Origin: Pacificimonas pallii
GTDB lineage: Bacteria > Pseudomonadota > Alphaproteobacteria > Sphingomonadales > Sphingomonadaceae
Length of the DNA stretch: 64,000 bases
Assembly: GCF_019204005.1 (NCBI RefSeq)
Contig: NZ_JAGSPA010000001.1
Span: 868,001 to 932,000, forward strand
Direction: 5' to 3'
Shown here in pieces: positions 9,533-20,091 of the stretch (positions are counted from its first letter, which is position 1; the number at the start of each line of letters is the position of its first letter). A program made the translations under genes and the position numbers. The notes under the pieces were generated by a model. The model worked only from the letters and a program-made list of their open reading frames with translations. It was not told where the DNA came from and searched no databases.

Positions 9533-10978
9533 TCAGCCGGATTTTGGCATGCGTACGCCCTCGAAGGTGGAGCCGATGACCTTTCCATCCGCATCCCGGT
9601 CGAAGGTCAGCCGCGCGCCCATATCCCCTTCGGGACGCTTCAGGCGAAATGTGTCACCCTCAATATGAACAAACTTCATTGGATATTTCATCGGCTCGTC
9701 GGCGAACAGGTCGATCATGATCACTCCGTCGCCGCGCGGCAGGATGTAACTGCCCCAGGGCATGTCCTTGACGCTGTAACTGCCTTCATAGTCGGCAAAA
9801 GACCGGGCGGCGGATGCCTTCTTGTCGCCGTCTTCGGACGCGGCGGCAAGGGTTGGCAGCGCAATCGCCAGCACGCCGGCACTCAGATCGTGCGGGGAAA
9901 TGTCATTGGCGTTCACCATGGAGATGACCGCAATCCGCTTCGCGGGATGCATCGCGAAATTGGCGCGATAGCCATTGCAATACCCATTATGGCCGATCAA
10001 CGGCATGTCGTTCATCTTGCTGTGCGCGAAGCCGAAACCAAAGGTACCGCCAGCGGGATCGAACGGATCGTGCCAGTGAACCCGGTGCATGTCCCGCAGT
10101 GCGGGCCGCGACAGCACTTCGGTTTCGCCGCTTTCGAGCAAACGGAACTGCCATGATGCAAAGCGGGCGAGGTCGCTTACCGAGGCGGCATAGCCCGCTG
10201 CGGGCGCGTAGCCTCTCAACTGGTAGGGCGGGAGCGCCGTGCGCTGGCCGGCGCGGTCGTACATCGAATAGCCGCGCGCGAAACTGCGGTCGGCTTCCGC
10301 GGTCATCGGCAGGTCGGTGCTGACCCCGTCCAGACCCAGCGGTCCAAGCACGGCCGCGCGCATATAGGCATCGTAGGACTGTCCGCTCGCCGCTGCGATG
10401 ACCTCGCCCAGCAGCGACATGGCAAGGTTCGAATATTGGAAATTCTCACCGGGCTCATAATCGGCGGCATTGGCCCGCAGGTCGGCGCGCAGTTCTGCCG
10501 CCGTTGGAAAATCGCGATCCAGCCAGCCAGCCTGCAGCGGTTCGCGGGGCAGGCCCGAAGCGTGCGAGAGCATGTCGCGCACCGTTACCGGCCCACTGCC
10601 TTTTCGCGCCTCACCAGAGAGGGCGTAATCTGGAAGATATGTTGATAGGGGTGCATCGAGATCGATGTGGCCGCCCTCAACCAGCGTCATGACGCCAATC
10701 GACGTAAACAGCTTTGATATCGAGCAGACGCTGAAATCGGTTTGCGGCGTCATGGCGACGCCTGCATCCACATCGGCGGCACCATAAGCGGCGCTCCAGA
10801 TGACGTCCTGATCATGCACCAGCGCGGCGGTCGCGCCGGGTGCCAGCCGGATTTCCATTTGCTTCGTCATCCAGGCCTCGGCCGCGCGCAGGCTGGCGTC
10901 CCGCTCAAAATCATCTGCGATGGCCGGTGCGGCAATGCCCAGTGCCGCCGCGATGCCAAGATAGAAGCCGCTCTTCAT
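9533..10978 (-). CDS. Exported serine hydrolase, class C beta-lactamase/DD-peptidase family
   Basis: A 481-residue member of the beta-lactamase-related serine hydrolases (AmpC/esterase VIII fold). It has a Sec signal peptide (residues 1-21, ending PAIA-DD). The catalytic S-x-x-K is SISK in FSVCSISKLFTS, and the second motif is YSN in FQYSNLAMSLLGE. A smaller C-terminal beta domain follows. Members hydrolyse D-amino-acid peptides, esters or rarely beta-lactams; the substrate is unknown, so I do not call it a resistance gene. It is monocistronic, and divergent from the next plus-strand crotonase across 140 bp. Confidence 0.88.
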   Translation of the reverse strand: MKSGFYLGIAAALGIAAPAIADDFERDASLRAAEAWMTKQMEIRLAPGATAALVHDQDVIWSAAYGAADVDAGVAMTPQTDFSVCSISKLFTSIGVMTLVEGGHIDLDAPLSTYLPDYALSGEARKGSGPVTVRDMLSHASGLPREPLQAGWLDRDFPTAAELRADLRANAADYEPGENFQYSNLAMSLLGEVIAAASGQSYDAYMRAAVLGPLGLDGVSTDLPMTAEADRSFARGYSMYDRAGQRTALPPYQLRGYAPAAGYAASVSDLARFASWQFRLLESGETEVLSRPALRDMHRVHWHDPFDPAGGTFGFGFAHSKMNDMPLIGHNGYCNGYRANFAMHPAKRIAVISMVNANDISPHDLSAGVLAIALPTLAAASEDGDKKASAARSFADYEGSYSVKDMPWGSYILPRGDGVIMIDLFADEPMKYPMKFVHIEGDTFRLKRPEGDMGARLTFDRDADGKVIGSTFEGVRMPKSG

Positions 10979-11119
10979 AATGTTCCGCCCCCGAAGAAAA
11001 ATGAAAGAGCGGCGTAATCCAGTTCCCGCGCGGCTGCAATGTTTCCGGTGCTGCGCTTTTCGGGGGCTGTTCGCACGCGCGGTCGCTGCATAATCATCTG
11101 GCGGAAGAGGGAGAGAGAC

Positions 11120-11881
11120 ATGTCAAATGACGTTCTTGTCGAGGCCGACGGCGGTGTGCTGATCGTTACGATCAATCGCCCCGAAGCGAAGAATGCCGTT
11201 AATAGGGCGGTCGCGGAAGGCATCGCCGCGGCGATGGACCGGCTGGACGCAGAGGATGAATTGACTGTCGGCATCCTGGCGGGCGCGGGCGGGACATTTT
11301 GTTCCGGCATGGATCTGAAGGCATTTCTAAAAGGCGAAACACCCAGCATTAAGGGCCGCGGCTTTGGCGGCATTACGGAGAGACCACCCGCCAAGCCCCT
11401 GATTGCGGCGGTGAATGGCTACGGGCTTGCGGGCGGTATGGAGCTTGCCCTCGCCTGCGACATGATCGTGATGGCGTCGGATGCGAAGTTCGGCATTCCT
11501 GAGGTAAAACGCGGCCTGGTCGCGGGCGCGGGCGGCCTGATGGCGCTGCCCGATCAGATCCCGCCGAAGGTCGCGATGGAGCTAGCGCTGACCGGTGATT
11601 TCATAAGCGCGGCGCGGGCCTATGAACTTGGCCTCGCCAATCGCGTGGTCGACGGCGATGCCCTTGTCGGCGCAAAGGAACTGGCAGCGACAATCGCCGA
11701 GAATGGCCCGCTTGCCGTGCGCGTCTCGAAGCAGGTCATGATCGCATCGCGCGGGTGGCATCCGGATGAACGCTTTGAAAAACAGGGCCCGATGATGATG
11801 CCCGTGTTCACCAGCGAGGATGCGCGTGAGGGGCCGACAGCCTTCGCCGAGAAGCGCAAGCCGAGCTGGAAAGGCCGCTGA
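11120..11881 (+). CDS. Crotonase/enoyl-CoA hydratase family protein
   Basis: A second, distinct crotonase of 253 residues. Oxyanion-hole segments are GGTFCSGMDLKAF and NGYGLAGGMELALACD; the GIPEVKRGLVAGAGGL region holds the family catalytic position. ATG at 11120 is preceded by GAGGGAGAG, a good ribosome binding site; longer in-frame starts are not supported. The downstream gene encodes a nitronate monooxygenase-type flavoprotein, and a 9-bp hairpin lies between the two. Likely acts in acyl-CoA catabolism; substrate unknown. Confidence 0.9.
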   Translation: MSNDVLVEADGGVLIVTINRPEAKNAVNRAVAEGIAAAMDRLDAEDELTVGILAGAGGTFCSGMDLKAFLKGETPSIKGRGFGGITERPPAKPLIAAVNGYGLAGGMELALACDMIVMASDAKFGIPEVKRGLVAGAGGLMALPDQIPPKVAMELALTGDFISAARAYELGLANRVVDGDALVGAKELAATIAENGPLAVRVSKQVMIASRGWHPDERFEKQGPMMMPVFTSEDAREGPTAFAEKRKPSWKGR

Positions 11882-11886
11882 CAGAG

Positions 11887-11908
11887 CTTTCCTCTTGCGA
11901 GAGGAAAG
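11887..11908 (+). promoter_or_regulatory. Intercistronic hairpin
   Basis: A perfect 9-bp stem, CTTTCCTCT at 11887-11895 with AGAGGAAAG at 11900-11908, closes a TGCG loop. No T-run follows, so it is more likely an mRNA-stabilising or processing structure than a full terminator between the crotonase and the next gene. Confidence 0.5.
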
Positions 11909-11934
11909 GAAACCATCCCAAAAAGGACTGACCC

Positions 11935-12912
11935 ATGAAAACCAAGATCACCGAAATGTTCGGCATCCAGCACCCCATCATTCAGGGCGGCATGCACTGG
12001 GTCGGCTTTGCCGAAATGGCCGCCGCGGTTTCGAACGCGGGCGGGCTTGGCATCATCACCGGGCTGACGCAGAGAACGCCCGCCGACCTTGCCAATGAAA
12101 TCGCGAAATGCCGCGACATGACGGATAAGCCCTTTGGCGTGAATGTGACGTTCCTTCCCACCGTCAACGCGCCCGATTATCCGGGCTATATCAAGGCGAT
12201 CATCGAGGGCGGTGTGAAGGTTGTGGAAACGGCGGGAAACAATCCGGCGCAGGTGCTGCCGCCGCTGCATGATGCGGGCATCAAGGTGATACACAAATGC
12301 ACCAGCGTGCGGCACAGCCTGAAGGCGCAGTCCATTGGCTGCGACGCGGTCAGCGTCGACGGTTTCGAATGCGGCGGACATCCGGGCGAGGACGATGTCC
12401 CCAACATGATCCTGCTGCCCCGTGCGGCGGACGAGCTGGAGATTCCGTTCGTGGCATCCGGCGGCCAGGCGGATGCGCGCTCTCTGGTGGCCTCGCTCGC
12501 CATGGGCGCGGAAGGCATCAACATGGGCACGCGCTTCATCGCGACGAAGGAAGCGCCCGTACATGAGAATGTGAAGCAGGCCATCGTGGCCGCGTCCGAG
12601 CTCGATACGCGCCTCGTCATGCGTCCGCTCAGAAATACGGAGCGCGTGATGACGAACGATGCCGTGGAACGTCTGCTGGTGAAAGAGCGCGAACTGGGCG
12701 ACAAGCTGAAATTCGAAGACATCATCGATGAGGTTGCGGGCGTCTATCCGCGCATCATGTCCGAAGGCGACATGGATGCGGGCGCGTGGAGCTGCGGCAT
12801 GGTGGCGGGGCTGATCAGCGACATTCCGACCTGCAAGGAACTGATCGACGGCATCATGTCCGAGGCGGATGCGATCATCCGCAAGCGGCTGGAGGGCATG
12901 CTGGCGGCCTGA
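11935..12912 (+). CDS. Nitronate monooxygenase family flavoprotein
   Basis: A 325-residue TIM-barrel FMN protein of the NMO / 2-nitropropane dioxygenase family. Visible family features are the N-terminal IQHPIIQGGMHWVG, the CTSVRHSLKAQ segment, DGFECGGHPG (FMN-phosphate and active-site region) and ASGGQADARSLVASLAMGA. Members oxidise nitronates such as propionate-3-nitronate or act as enoyl reductases; the exact substrate is unclear. It follows the crotonase by 53 bp and AAAAAGGA precedes the ATG. The order crotonase-NMO suggests a shared catabolic role, by inference. Confidence 0.9.
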   Translation: MKTKITEMFGIQHPIIQGGMHWVGFAEMAAAVSNAGGLGIITGLTQRTPADLANEIAKCRDMTDKPFGVNVTFLPTVNAPDYPGYIKAIIEGGVKVVETAGNNPAQVLPPLHDAGIKVIHKCTSVRHSLKAQSIGCDAVSVDGFECGGHPGEDDVPNMILLPRAADELEIPFVASGGQADARSLVASLAMGAEGINMGTRFIATKEAPVHENVKQAIVAASELDTRLVMRPLRNTERVMTNDAVERLLVKERELGDKLKFEDIIDEVAGVYPRIMSEGDMDAGAWSCGMVAGLISDIPTCKELIDGIMSEADAIIRKRLEGMLAA

Positions 12913-13039
12913 GCGCCGCGCGTACGCGCGCGGGGCCTATCCTTCGCGGGTCAAATCGCCTATGCAGGCGCGGCAGACAGCGCGGGCATGGCCGCGCCTG
13001 ACCCGGTATCTCCGGGCATATGTCCCGAAAGACAAAGAC

Positions 13040-14914
13040 ATGAGTGAATTTCCCGGCGTCGTCACGCCGTTGGCGCAGGCCATCTCCGCGCGCGGCTATG
13101 AAACCCTGACGTCCGTCCAGAGCGCGGTGCTGGCCCCCGAACTCGCCGATGCGGACCTTCTCGTGTCGGCGCAGACCGGGTCCGGCAAGACGGTCGCGTT
13201 CGGCATGGCCATCGCGCCGACGCTGCTGGCCGGTGCCGACCGTTTCGCGCCGCCGGAGCGTCCCCTCGCGCTGGTGATCGCGCCAACGCGGGAACTTGCC
13301 CTGCAGGTGAAGCGGGAGCTCGACTGGCTTTACGCGGATACCGGCGCGGTCATCGCCTCCTGCGTTGGCGGCATGGACCCGCGCACCGAACGCCGGGTGC
13401 TTGAGCGGGGCGTGCATATCGTCGTGGGCACACCCGGACGGCTGTGCGACCATCTCAGGCGACGCGCGCTCGATACAGGAGCGCTGCGGGCGGTCATCCT
13501 CGACGAGGCCGACGAGATGCTGGACATGGGCTTCCGCGAGGAACTGGAGTTCATCCTGGAAGCCACGCCGGAAGAGCGGCGTACGCTGCTGTTTTCCGCC
13601 ACCGTGGCAGCGCCGATTGCCAAGCTGGCCAAGCGCTACCAGCGCGATGCCGTGCGCGTTTCCACCAAGGAGGAGCGCGCGCAGCACAGCGATATCGATT
13701 ACCGCGCGCTGGTGACCATGCCGCGCGACCGCGAGAACGCGATCATCAACGTGCTGAGATATCATGAGGCGGCCAATGCGCTGGTGTTCTGCAATACCCG
13801 CGCGGCGGTGAACCGCATGGTGTCCCGCTTTGGCAATCGCGGCTTTTCGGTGGTCGCCCTGTCCGGTGAGCTAAGCCAGAATGAGCGGAACCACGCGCTC
13901 CAGGCGCTGCGCGATGGCCGCGCGCAGGTCTGTATCGCCACGGATGTCGCCGCGCGCGGCATCGACCTTCCCGACCTGGAGCTGGTCATCCACGCCGACC
14001 TGCCGTCAGGCCCGGAAACGCTGTTGCACCGCAGTGGACGCACCGGCCGTGCCGGCCGCAAGGGCGTCAGCGCCCTGATGGTCGACGTGAAGGCGCAGCG
14101 CAAGGCCGAACGCCTGCTGCAGGCGGCGCGGGTTCAGGCGACCTGGGGCGATCCCCCCTCTGCCGATGACGTCATCGCGCGCGATGAAGAGCGCATGCTC
14201 GCCGATCCGATCCTGACCGATGAACCGCAGGATTTCGAACGGGATTTCGCCGCGCGGCTGCTGGAGAGATTCACCGCCGAACAGATCGCCACGGCCTTTC
14301 TGCGCCTGACGCGCGCACAGAAATCAGCGCCGGAGGACATCGAGCCGGCCAGTGCGCACGCGCCGAGGGCGGCAAGAGACAAGGGCTCTGACCGCAGCCG
14401 CGACCGGGGCCATCAGCGGCAGGGCCGGGACCCCGCGCCGTGGGACGATGCACCGCGCGAACGTCAGGAACGACAGGAATTCGCCGAGAGTCTGTGGCTG
14501 ACGCTGTCCGTTGGCCGCAAGCAGAATGCCGAACCCCGCTGGCTGATTCCGCTGCTGTGCAATGGCGGCGATATTTCAAAGCGCGACATCGGTGTGATCA
14601 AGATGCAGCAGACCGAAACCCACGTGCAGCTAAATGCCGAGCAGGCGGATAAATTCCTGGCGGCCATCGGCCCGAACCGCATGATGGAAAAGAACATTCG
14701 CGTGACAATATTGGACGGCAGGCCGGACCTTTCGAGCGGCGGCAATGCGGGGAAACCGCAAAAGGGGCCGAAGAAGAAACTGTCCGCGAAATTTCACGCC
14801 AAGCCGGACGGCGCCGCGCCGAAACAGCGCAAGAGCGGCAAAAACGGCAAGTTCGGACCGGGCAAGAGGCCAAAGCCGGGCGGTGGCAGGGCGCCGGGGC
14901 CCAAGCCCTACTGA
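13040..14914 (+). CDS. DEAD-box ATP-dependent RNA helicase with DbpA-type RNA-binding domain
   Basis: A 624-residue DEAD-box helicase. Motif I is AQTGSGKT (44-51), Ia PTRELA (82-87), II DEAD (155-158), III SAT (186-188) and VI HRSGRTGRAGR (330-340); the two RecA-like domains end near residue 370. A charged linker leads to a DbpA-type RNA-recognition fold (about 490-575) and a basic Lys/Gly/Pro-rich tail. The architecture suggests work on structured rRNA or mRNA, such as ribosome assembly or cold adaptation. I start at the ATG at 13040 because the protein then begins at the Q-motif region; the ribosome binding site is weak. An in-frame upstream extension to 12869 overlaps the previous gene and has no family resemblance. 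Confidence 0.93.
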   Translation: MSEFPGVVTPLAQAISARGYETLTSVQSAVLAPELADADLLVSAQTGSGKTVAFGMAIAPTLLAGADRFAPPERPLALVIAPTRELALQVKRELDWLYADTGAVIASCVGGMDPRTERRVLERGVHIVVGTPGRLCDHLRRRALDTGALRAVILDEADEMLDMGFREELEFILEATPEERRTLLFSATVAAPIAKLAKRYQRDAVRVSTKEERAQHSDIDYRALVTMPRDRENAIINVLRYHEAANALVFCNTRAAVNRMVSRFGNRGFSVVALSGELSQNERNHALQALRDGRAQVCIATDVAARGIDLPDLELVIHADLPSGPETLLHRSGRTGRAGRKGVSALMVDVKAQRKAERLLQAARVQATWGDPPSADDVIARDEERMLADPILTDEPQDFERDFAARLLERFTAEQIATAFLRLTRAQKSAPEDIEPASAHAPRAARDKGSDRSRDRGHQRQGRDPAPWDDAPRERQERQEFAESLWLTLSVGRKQNAEPRWLIPLLCNGGDISKRDIGVIKMQQTETHVQLNAEQADKFLAAIGPNRMMEKNIRVTILDGRPDLSSGGNAGKPQKGPKKKLSAKFHAKPDGAAPKQRKSGKNGKFGPGKRPKPGGGRAPGPKPY

Positions 14915-15328
14915 CGGCGGTATGCCGAGGGCCGCGCACCGAAGGTGGTGAAGTTGCCACAGGGGCGGACATATATTCGTCCGGGCGGCGAACTTGATAG
15001 ATTCTGACTGGGAAAGAGCGGGTCGGCCACAGGCTGACGCACCATAATATACGGTGCGTCCCGTGTAGGACATGGTGACGTTCAGGGCGCTGTTATCGCG
15101 GTATTTTCCGCCGGTCTGGCGAAGTTGCCACCGCCCCCCGAGTCGCGCACCGGATGCGGCGCCGGATGTTGCCATTGCGGCGGGGAAAGGTGCCGGCCTT
15201 GCGGTTTCTCCTCCCCCGCAGGTGGCGGCGGGAAGATGGTCTGTTTGCGCTTTTTCCCGTCACGGGATTCCGCCGCCCGCAACCAATCGCATCGATGAGG
15301 GCGACGGGGGACGCTGAAAAGGCCGGTC
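14915..15328. other. Noncoding stretch with hairpins
   Basis: No convincing gene is seen here. It holds a perfect 8-bp inverted repeat (GACGCACC at 15036-15043, GGTGCGTC at 15053-15060), a smaller one around CGGACATATATTCGTCCG just upstream, and an 11-bp direct repeat GAAGTTGCCAC at 14950-14960 and 15121-15131. The minus strand is open across much of it and runs on into the antisense of the helicase gene, but has no recognisable product. Confidence 0.5.
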
Positions 15329-15366
15329 GGCGCGGTTGCCGGAAGGAGGAAACCGGCAACCGCGCC
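15329..15366 (-). terminator. Terminator-like hairpin of the catalase-peroxidase gene
   Basis: A perfect 14-bp inverted repeat (GGCGCGGTTGCCGG at 15329-15342 and its complement at 15353-15366) with a 10-nt loop lies 11 bp past the katG stop. Only a short T-run follows on the minus strand, so termination may be partly rho-dependent. Confidence 0.7.
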
Positions 15367-15376
15367 TGTTCGCGTG

Positions 15377-17629
<2,253 letters not shown>

Positions 17630-17826
17630 GATCGACTCCCCAGCAGAATGCAGCGCTCTTGCGGCGCAGACGCGAGGGTAGGCATGTTTCCTGTGAAATA
17701 AAAAATTGATTCTTTATGTTTGAATGATCGATTGGGTGACTGGCGGCGTGCGAGAAGTGCTATCCCCCCGCTAGCAGAGAGAGGAGCCGCCGGGCTGTCA
17801 CCGCCGCGGCCCGAACCGTCCCCTGG

Positions 17827-17847
17827 CCCCTCCCTGGGCGGGAGGGG
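17827..17847. repeat. GC-rich palindrome
   Basis: CCCCTCCC at 17827-17834 pairs perfectly with GGGAGGGG at 17840-17847 around a TGGGC loop, just past the stop of the SDR gene. It resembles the palindromes at 32559-32580 and inside glyS (49635-49655) and may also end transcription. Confidence 0.5.
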
Positions 17848-17855
17848 AACGGCGT

Positions 17856-18617
17856 TCAGACGATCCGGACGCCCTGTCCGCCGTCGACGCTGATATGTGT
17901 GCCGGTGGTGAAGCTGGCATCGTCGCTGGCGAGGTAGATGATGGCGCCGTCGAGTTCGTTCGGTTCGGCGAAGCGTTTGGCGGGGGTGCGCTTGACATAG
18001 GCCTGACCCTGCGCGCTGGCGGCGAATTCCTCGGTCATCTCCGTCTTGAAATAGCCGGGGCAAACGCAGTTTGCGCGAATTCCCTTCGCTTGCAGTTCCA
18101 GCGCCATGGCACGGGTCATCTGAAGGACGGCGCCCTTTGTCGCGCAGTAAAGGCTTTGACCAGGATGCACGCCGAGCGCGAGCATGGAGGCGATGTTGAT
18201 GATGCTGCCGCCATGACCGCGCCCAATGGCGAGGCGCGAGAAATCACGGCTGACACGCCACAGGCCTTTGACGTTGACGTCGAAATGCCACTCGAAATCC
18301 TCCTTATTGGTTTCGAGGAACGGCACGGCCCTGCCGACACCGGCGCTGTTCACGAGAATGTCGAGCGTCTCGGTCATGTCCTCAATCTGCCGAAAGGCGT
18401 CGGCGACGCCTTCGCGATCGGTGACATCGAGCATGATGGCATTCGCGGTACCGCCGCCCGCCTCGATCTCGCGGACGACATCAGCGAGCTTGTCCTCGCG
18501 CCGGGCACCGACGATCACGGCTGCGCCCTCGCGGGCCATGGCGAGCGCCGCGCTGCGGCCAAGGCCGGACGATGCGCCGGAAATAAGTGCGGTCTTGCCC
18601 GCCAGACGACCTGTCAT
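17856..18617 (-). CDS. Short-chain dehydrogenase/reductase
   Basis: A 253-residue cytosolic classical SDR. The nucleotide loop is SGASSGLG, followed by the NSAG motif, the catalytic Ser in NIASML and YCATK. The C-terminus YLASDDASFTTGTHISVDGG is typical of 3-oxoacyl-ACP-reductase-like enzymes. The ATG at 18617 has GGAAGG upstream. It overlaps by 4 bp (ATGA) the end of a 43-codon reading frame that looks like a decapitated thiolase gene, which suggests the SDR once worked beside a thiolase in acyl-CoA metabolism. Substrate unknown. Confidence 0.9.
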   Translation of the reverse strand: MTGRLAGKTALISGASSGLGRSAALAMAREGAAVIVGARREDKLADVVREIEAGGGTANAIMLDVTDREGVADAFRQIEDMTETLDILVNSAGVGRAVPFLETNKEDFEWHFDVNVKGLWRVSRDFSRLAIGRGHGGSIINIASMLALGVHPGQSLYCATKGAVLQMTRAMALELQAKGIRANCVCPGYFKTEMTEEFAASAQGQAYVKRTPAKRFAEPNELDGAIIYLASDDASFTTGTHISVDGGQGVRIV

Positions 18618-18745
18618 GAGTATCGTGCCTTCCCGATTGTGACATGCGCGACCCCGCCGATTTCGCATATGATTTGCAAGCGATATCTACCGCCGCGCGT
18701 GCCGCCGGCGGTGCGTACCGGCCGGGCGATATATGCTTTTGCCAT
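18614..18745 (-). pseudogene. Thiolase gene remnant (N-terminal stub)
   Basis: A 43-codon frame starts at ATG 18745 with AAAGGA upstream. Its first ~20 residues, MAKAYIARPVRTAGGTRGGR, match the usual opening of acetyl-CoA acetyltransferases; compare MAEAYIIDAVRTPRG in the thiolase at 8101-9357. The remaining ~23 residues have no thiolase character, and the frame stops in an ATGA overlap with the SDR start. I read it as the 5' end of a thiolase gene whose body was deleted. Confidence 0.6.
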
Positions 18746-18822
18746 CTTCATGGTCCTTTGTCCGGTTTCAGCGCGAGCCTAGCAGGGGAAGCGGCGGCAC
18801 GCGCCTAGCGCAATGAGTGGTG

Positions 18823-20091
18823 CTAGAATGCCGTCACAAGCGCGTGCAGCACGACGCCGACCAGGCCGCCGACAAGCGTGCCGTTGACGCGAATGAACTG
18901 CAGGTCGCGGCCAACGGCGCGTTCCAGCCGGTCGGCGACGGTTTCGGTGTCCCATTTCTTCACGGTATCGGAAACGACGCTGACGATCTGGGCACCGTAA
19001 TCGGCGATCAGGCTGGCAAGGGCGCGGCGCGCCTGCATGTTGAGGCTGCGGCGCAGCGCGGGGTCGGTTTCGATGCTGCTGCCAAGGGACCGCAGCCCCT
19101 CGCCGAGACGGCCGGACAGGGCGGCCTGGGGATCGGACAGGCTGGTGCGCAGCGCCTCCTTCAGATTGCCCCAGATGCCGTCGAGGAAGCGCGCCAGTTC
19201 CGGATTGGCGATCAGGTCGTGCTTGTACTGCTCCACCTTCTCCTGCGTTTCGGGGAGATATTGCAGGTCGAAGGCGACGTCCTTGAGCGCGATCATCACC
19301 TTGATGCGCAGCGGGTGGTCGGGGTCGGCGGCCATGTCGACAAGCAGCTTGCGGCTGCCATTGATGAGCGCGTTGGCCACCCGGTCGTCGACACCGGCGA
19401 CGCGAAGCAGCCACTGGGTGCGTTCCTGCACGAGGTCGCGGATCAGCAGTTCATTCTGGTCGAGGACATGTGCGAGCCACACGATGGCGCTGTCGAAGAC
19501 GGGCTGCAGGCGGCCCTCGTCGATGGAGCGGTCGAGAATGCGGCCGAGGAGCGGCGCAAGCTCTAGACGCCCGAGGCCCGACGAAATGCCGCCGCGCACA
19601 AGTCCGGACACGGCGTCATTGTCGGCGGCGTCCATCACCTGAAGCGCGAACCGTGCCGCGCCATTGGCCTTTGTGCCGCCAGCCGATGGCCTGGCGAGCC
19701 AGCGGCCTGCCGCGCCCGCCATGTCGAAAGCGGCGAGCCTGCGCGCGACGATGCGTGTCGTCAGAAAATTATCCTGCAGAAAACCCGCCAAATTATCGGC
19801 AAGGCGATCCTTGTTCTTCGGCACGATGGCGGTGTGCGGAATGGGGAGCCCGAGCGGATGCCGGAACAGCGCGACGACGGCGAACCAGTCGGCCAGACCG
19901 CCGATCATCGCCGCCTCTGAAAAGGCGTTCAGATAGCCGATCCATGCGGCCTCCCCCTCCAGCCTGTGGGTCACCACGAACAGGCACGCCATGGCAATGA
20001 GCAGTCCGGTGGCCACGACACGCATGCGCCGCGCCGGATGCGGCTGCATCAGACTGAGCGGGGTCCGCCGAAGGGGCGACGAACGCTTCAC
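18823..20091 (-). CDS. DUF445 family membrane protein
   Basis: A 422-residue protein of the DUF445 (YjiN-like) family. A membrane segment lies near residues 25-42, and a hydrophobic C-terminal segment (VGGLVGVVLHALVTAF) could form a second. The family signature region ...NAFSEAAMIGGLADWFAVVALF...PIPHTAIVPKNKDRL is clear, followed by a long helical domain. The start is GTG at 20091, overlapping the RND pump stop as GTGA, so the gene is translated as the third cistron of the efflux operon. Function of the family is not established; its place here suggests an envelope role. Confidence 0.85.
   Translation of the reverse strand: MKRSSPLRRTPLSLMQPHPARRMRVVATGLLIAMACLFVVTHRLEGEAAWIGYLNAFSEAAMIGGLADWFAVVALFRHPLGLPIPHTAIVPKNKDRLADNLAGFLQDNFLTTRIVARRLAAFDMAGAAGRWLARPSAGGTKANGAARFALQVMDAADNDAVSGLVRGGISSGLGRLELAPLLGRILDRSIDEGRLQPVFDSAIVWLAHVLDQNELLIRDLVQERTQWLLRVAGVDDRVANALINGSRKLLVDMAADPDHPLRIKVMIALKDVAFDLQYLPETQEKVEQYKHDLIANPELARFLDGIWGNLKEALRTSLSDPQAALSGRLGEGLRSLGSSIETDPALRRSLNMQARRALASLIADYGAQIVSVVSDTVKKWDTETVADRLERAVGRDLQFIRVNGTLVGGLVGVVLHALVTAF

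Noticed and set aside
17690-17745. OxyR site upstream of the catalase-peroxidase gene
   Set aside because: The region is AT-rich with partial ATCGAT/GATTC symmetry, but the four spaced half-sites expected for OxyR are not present.
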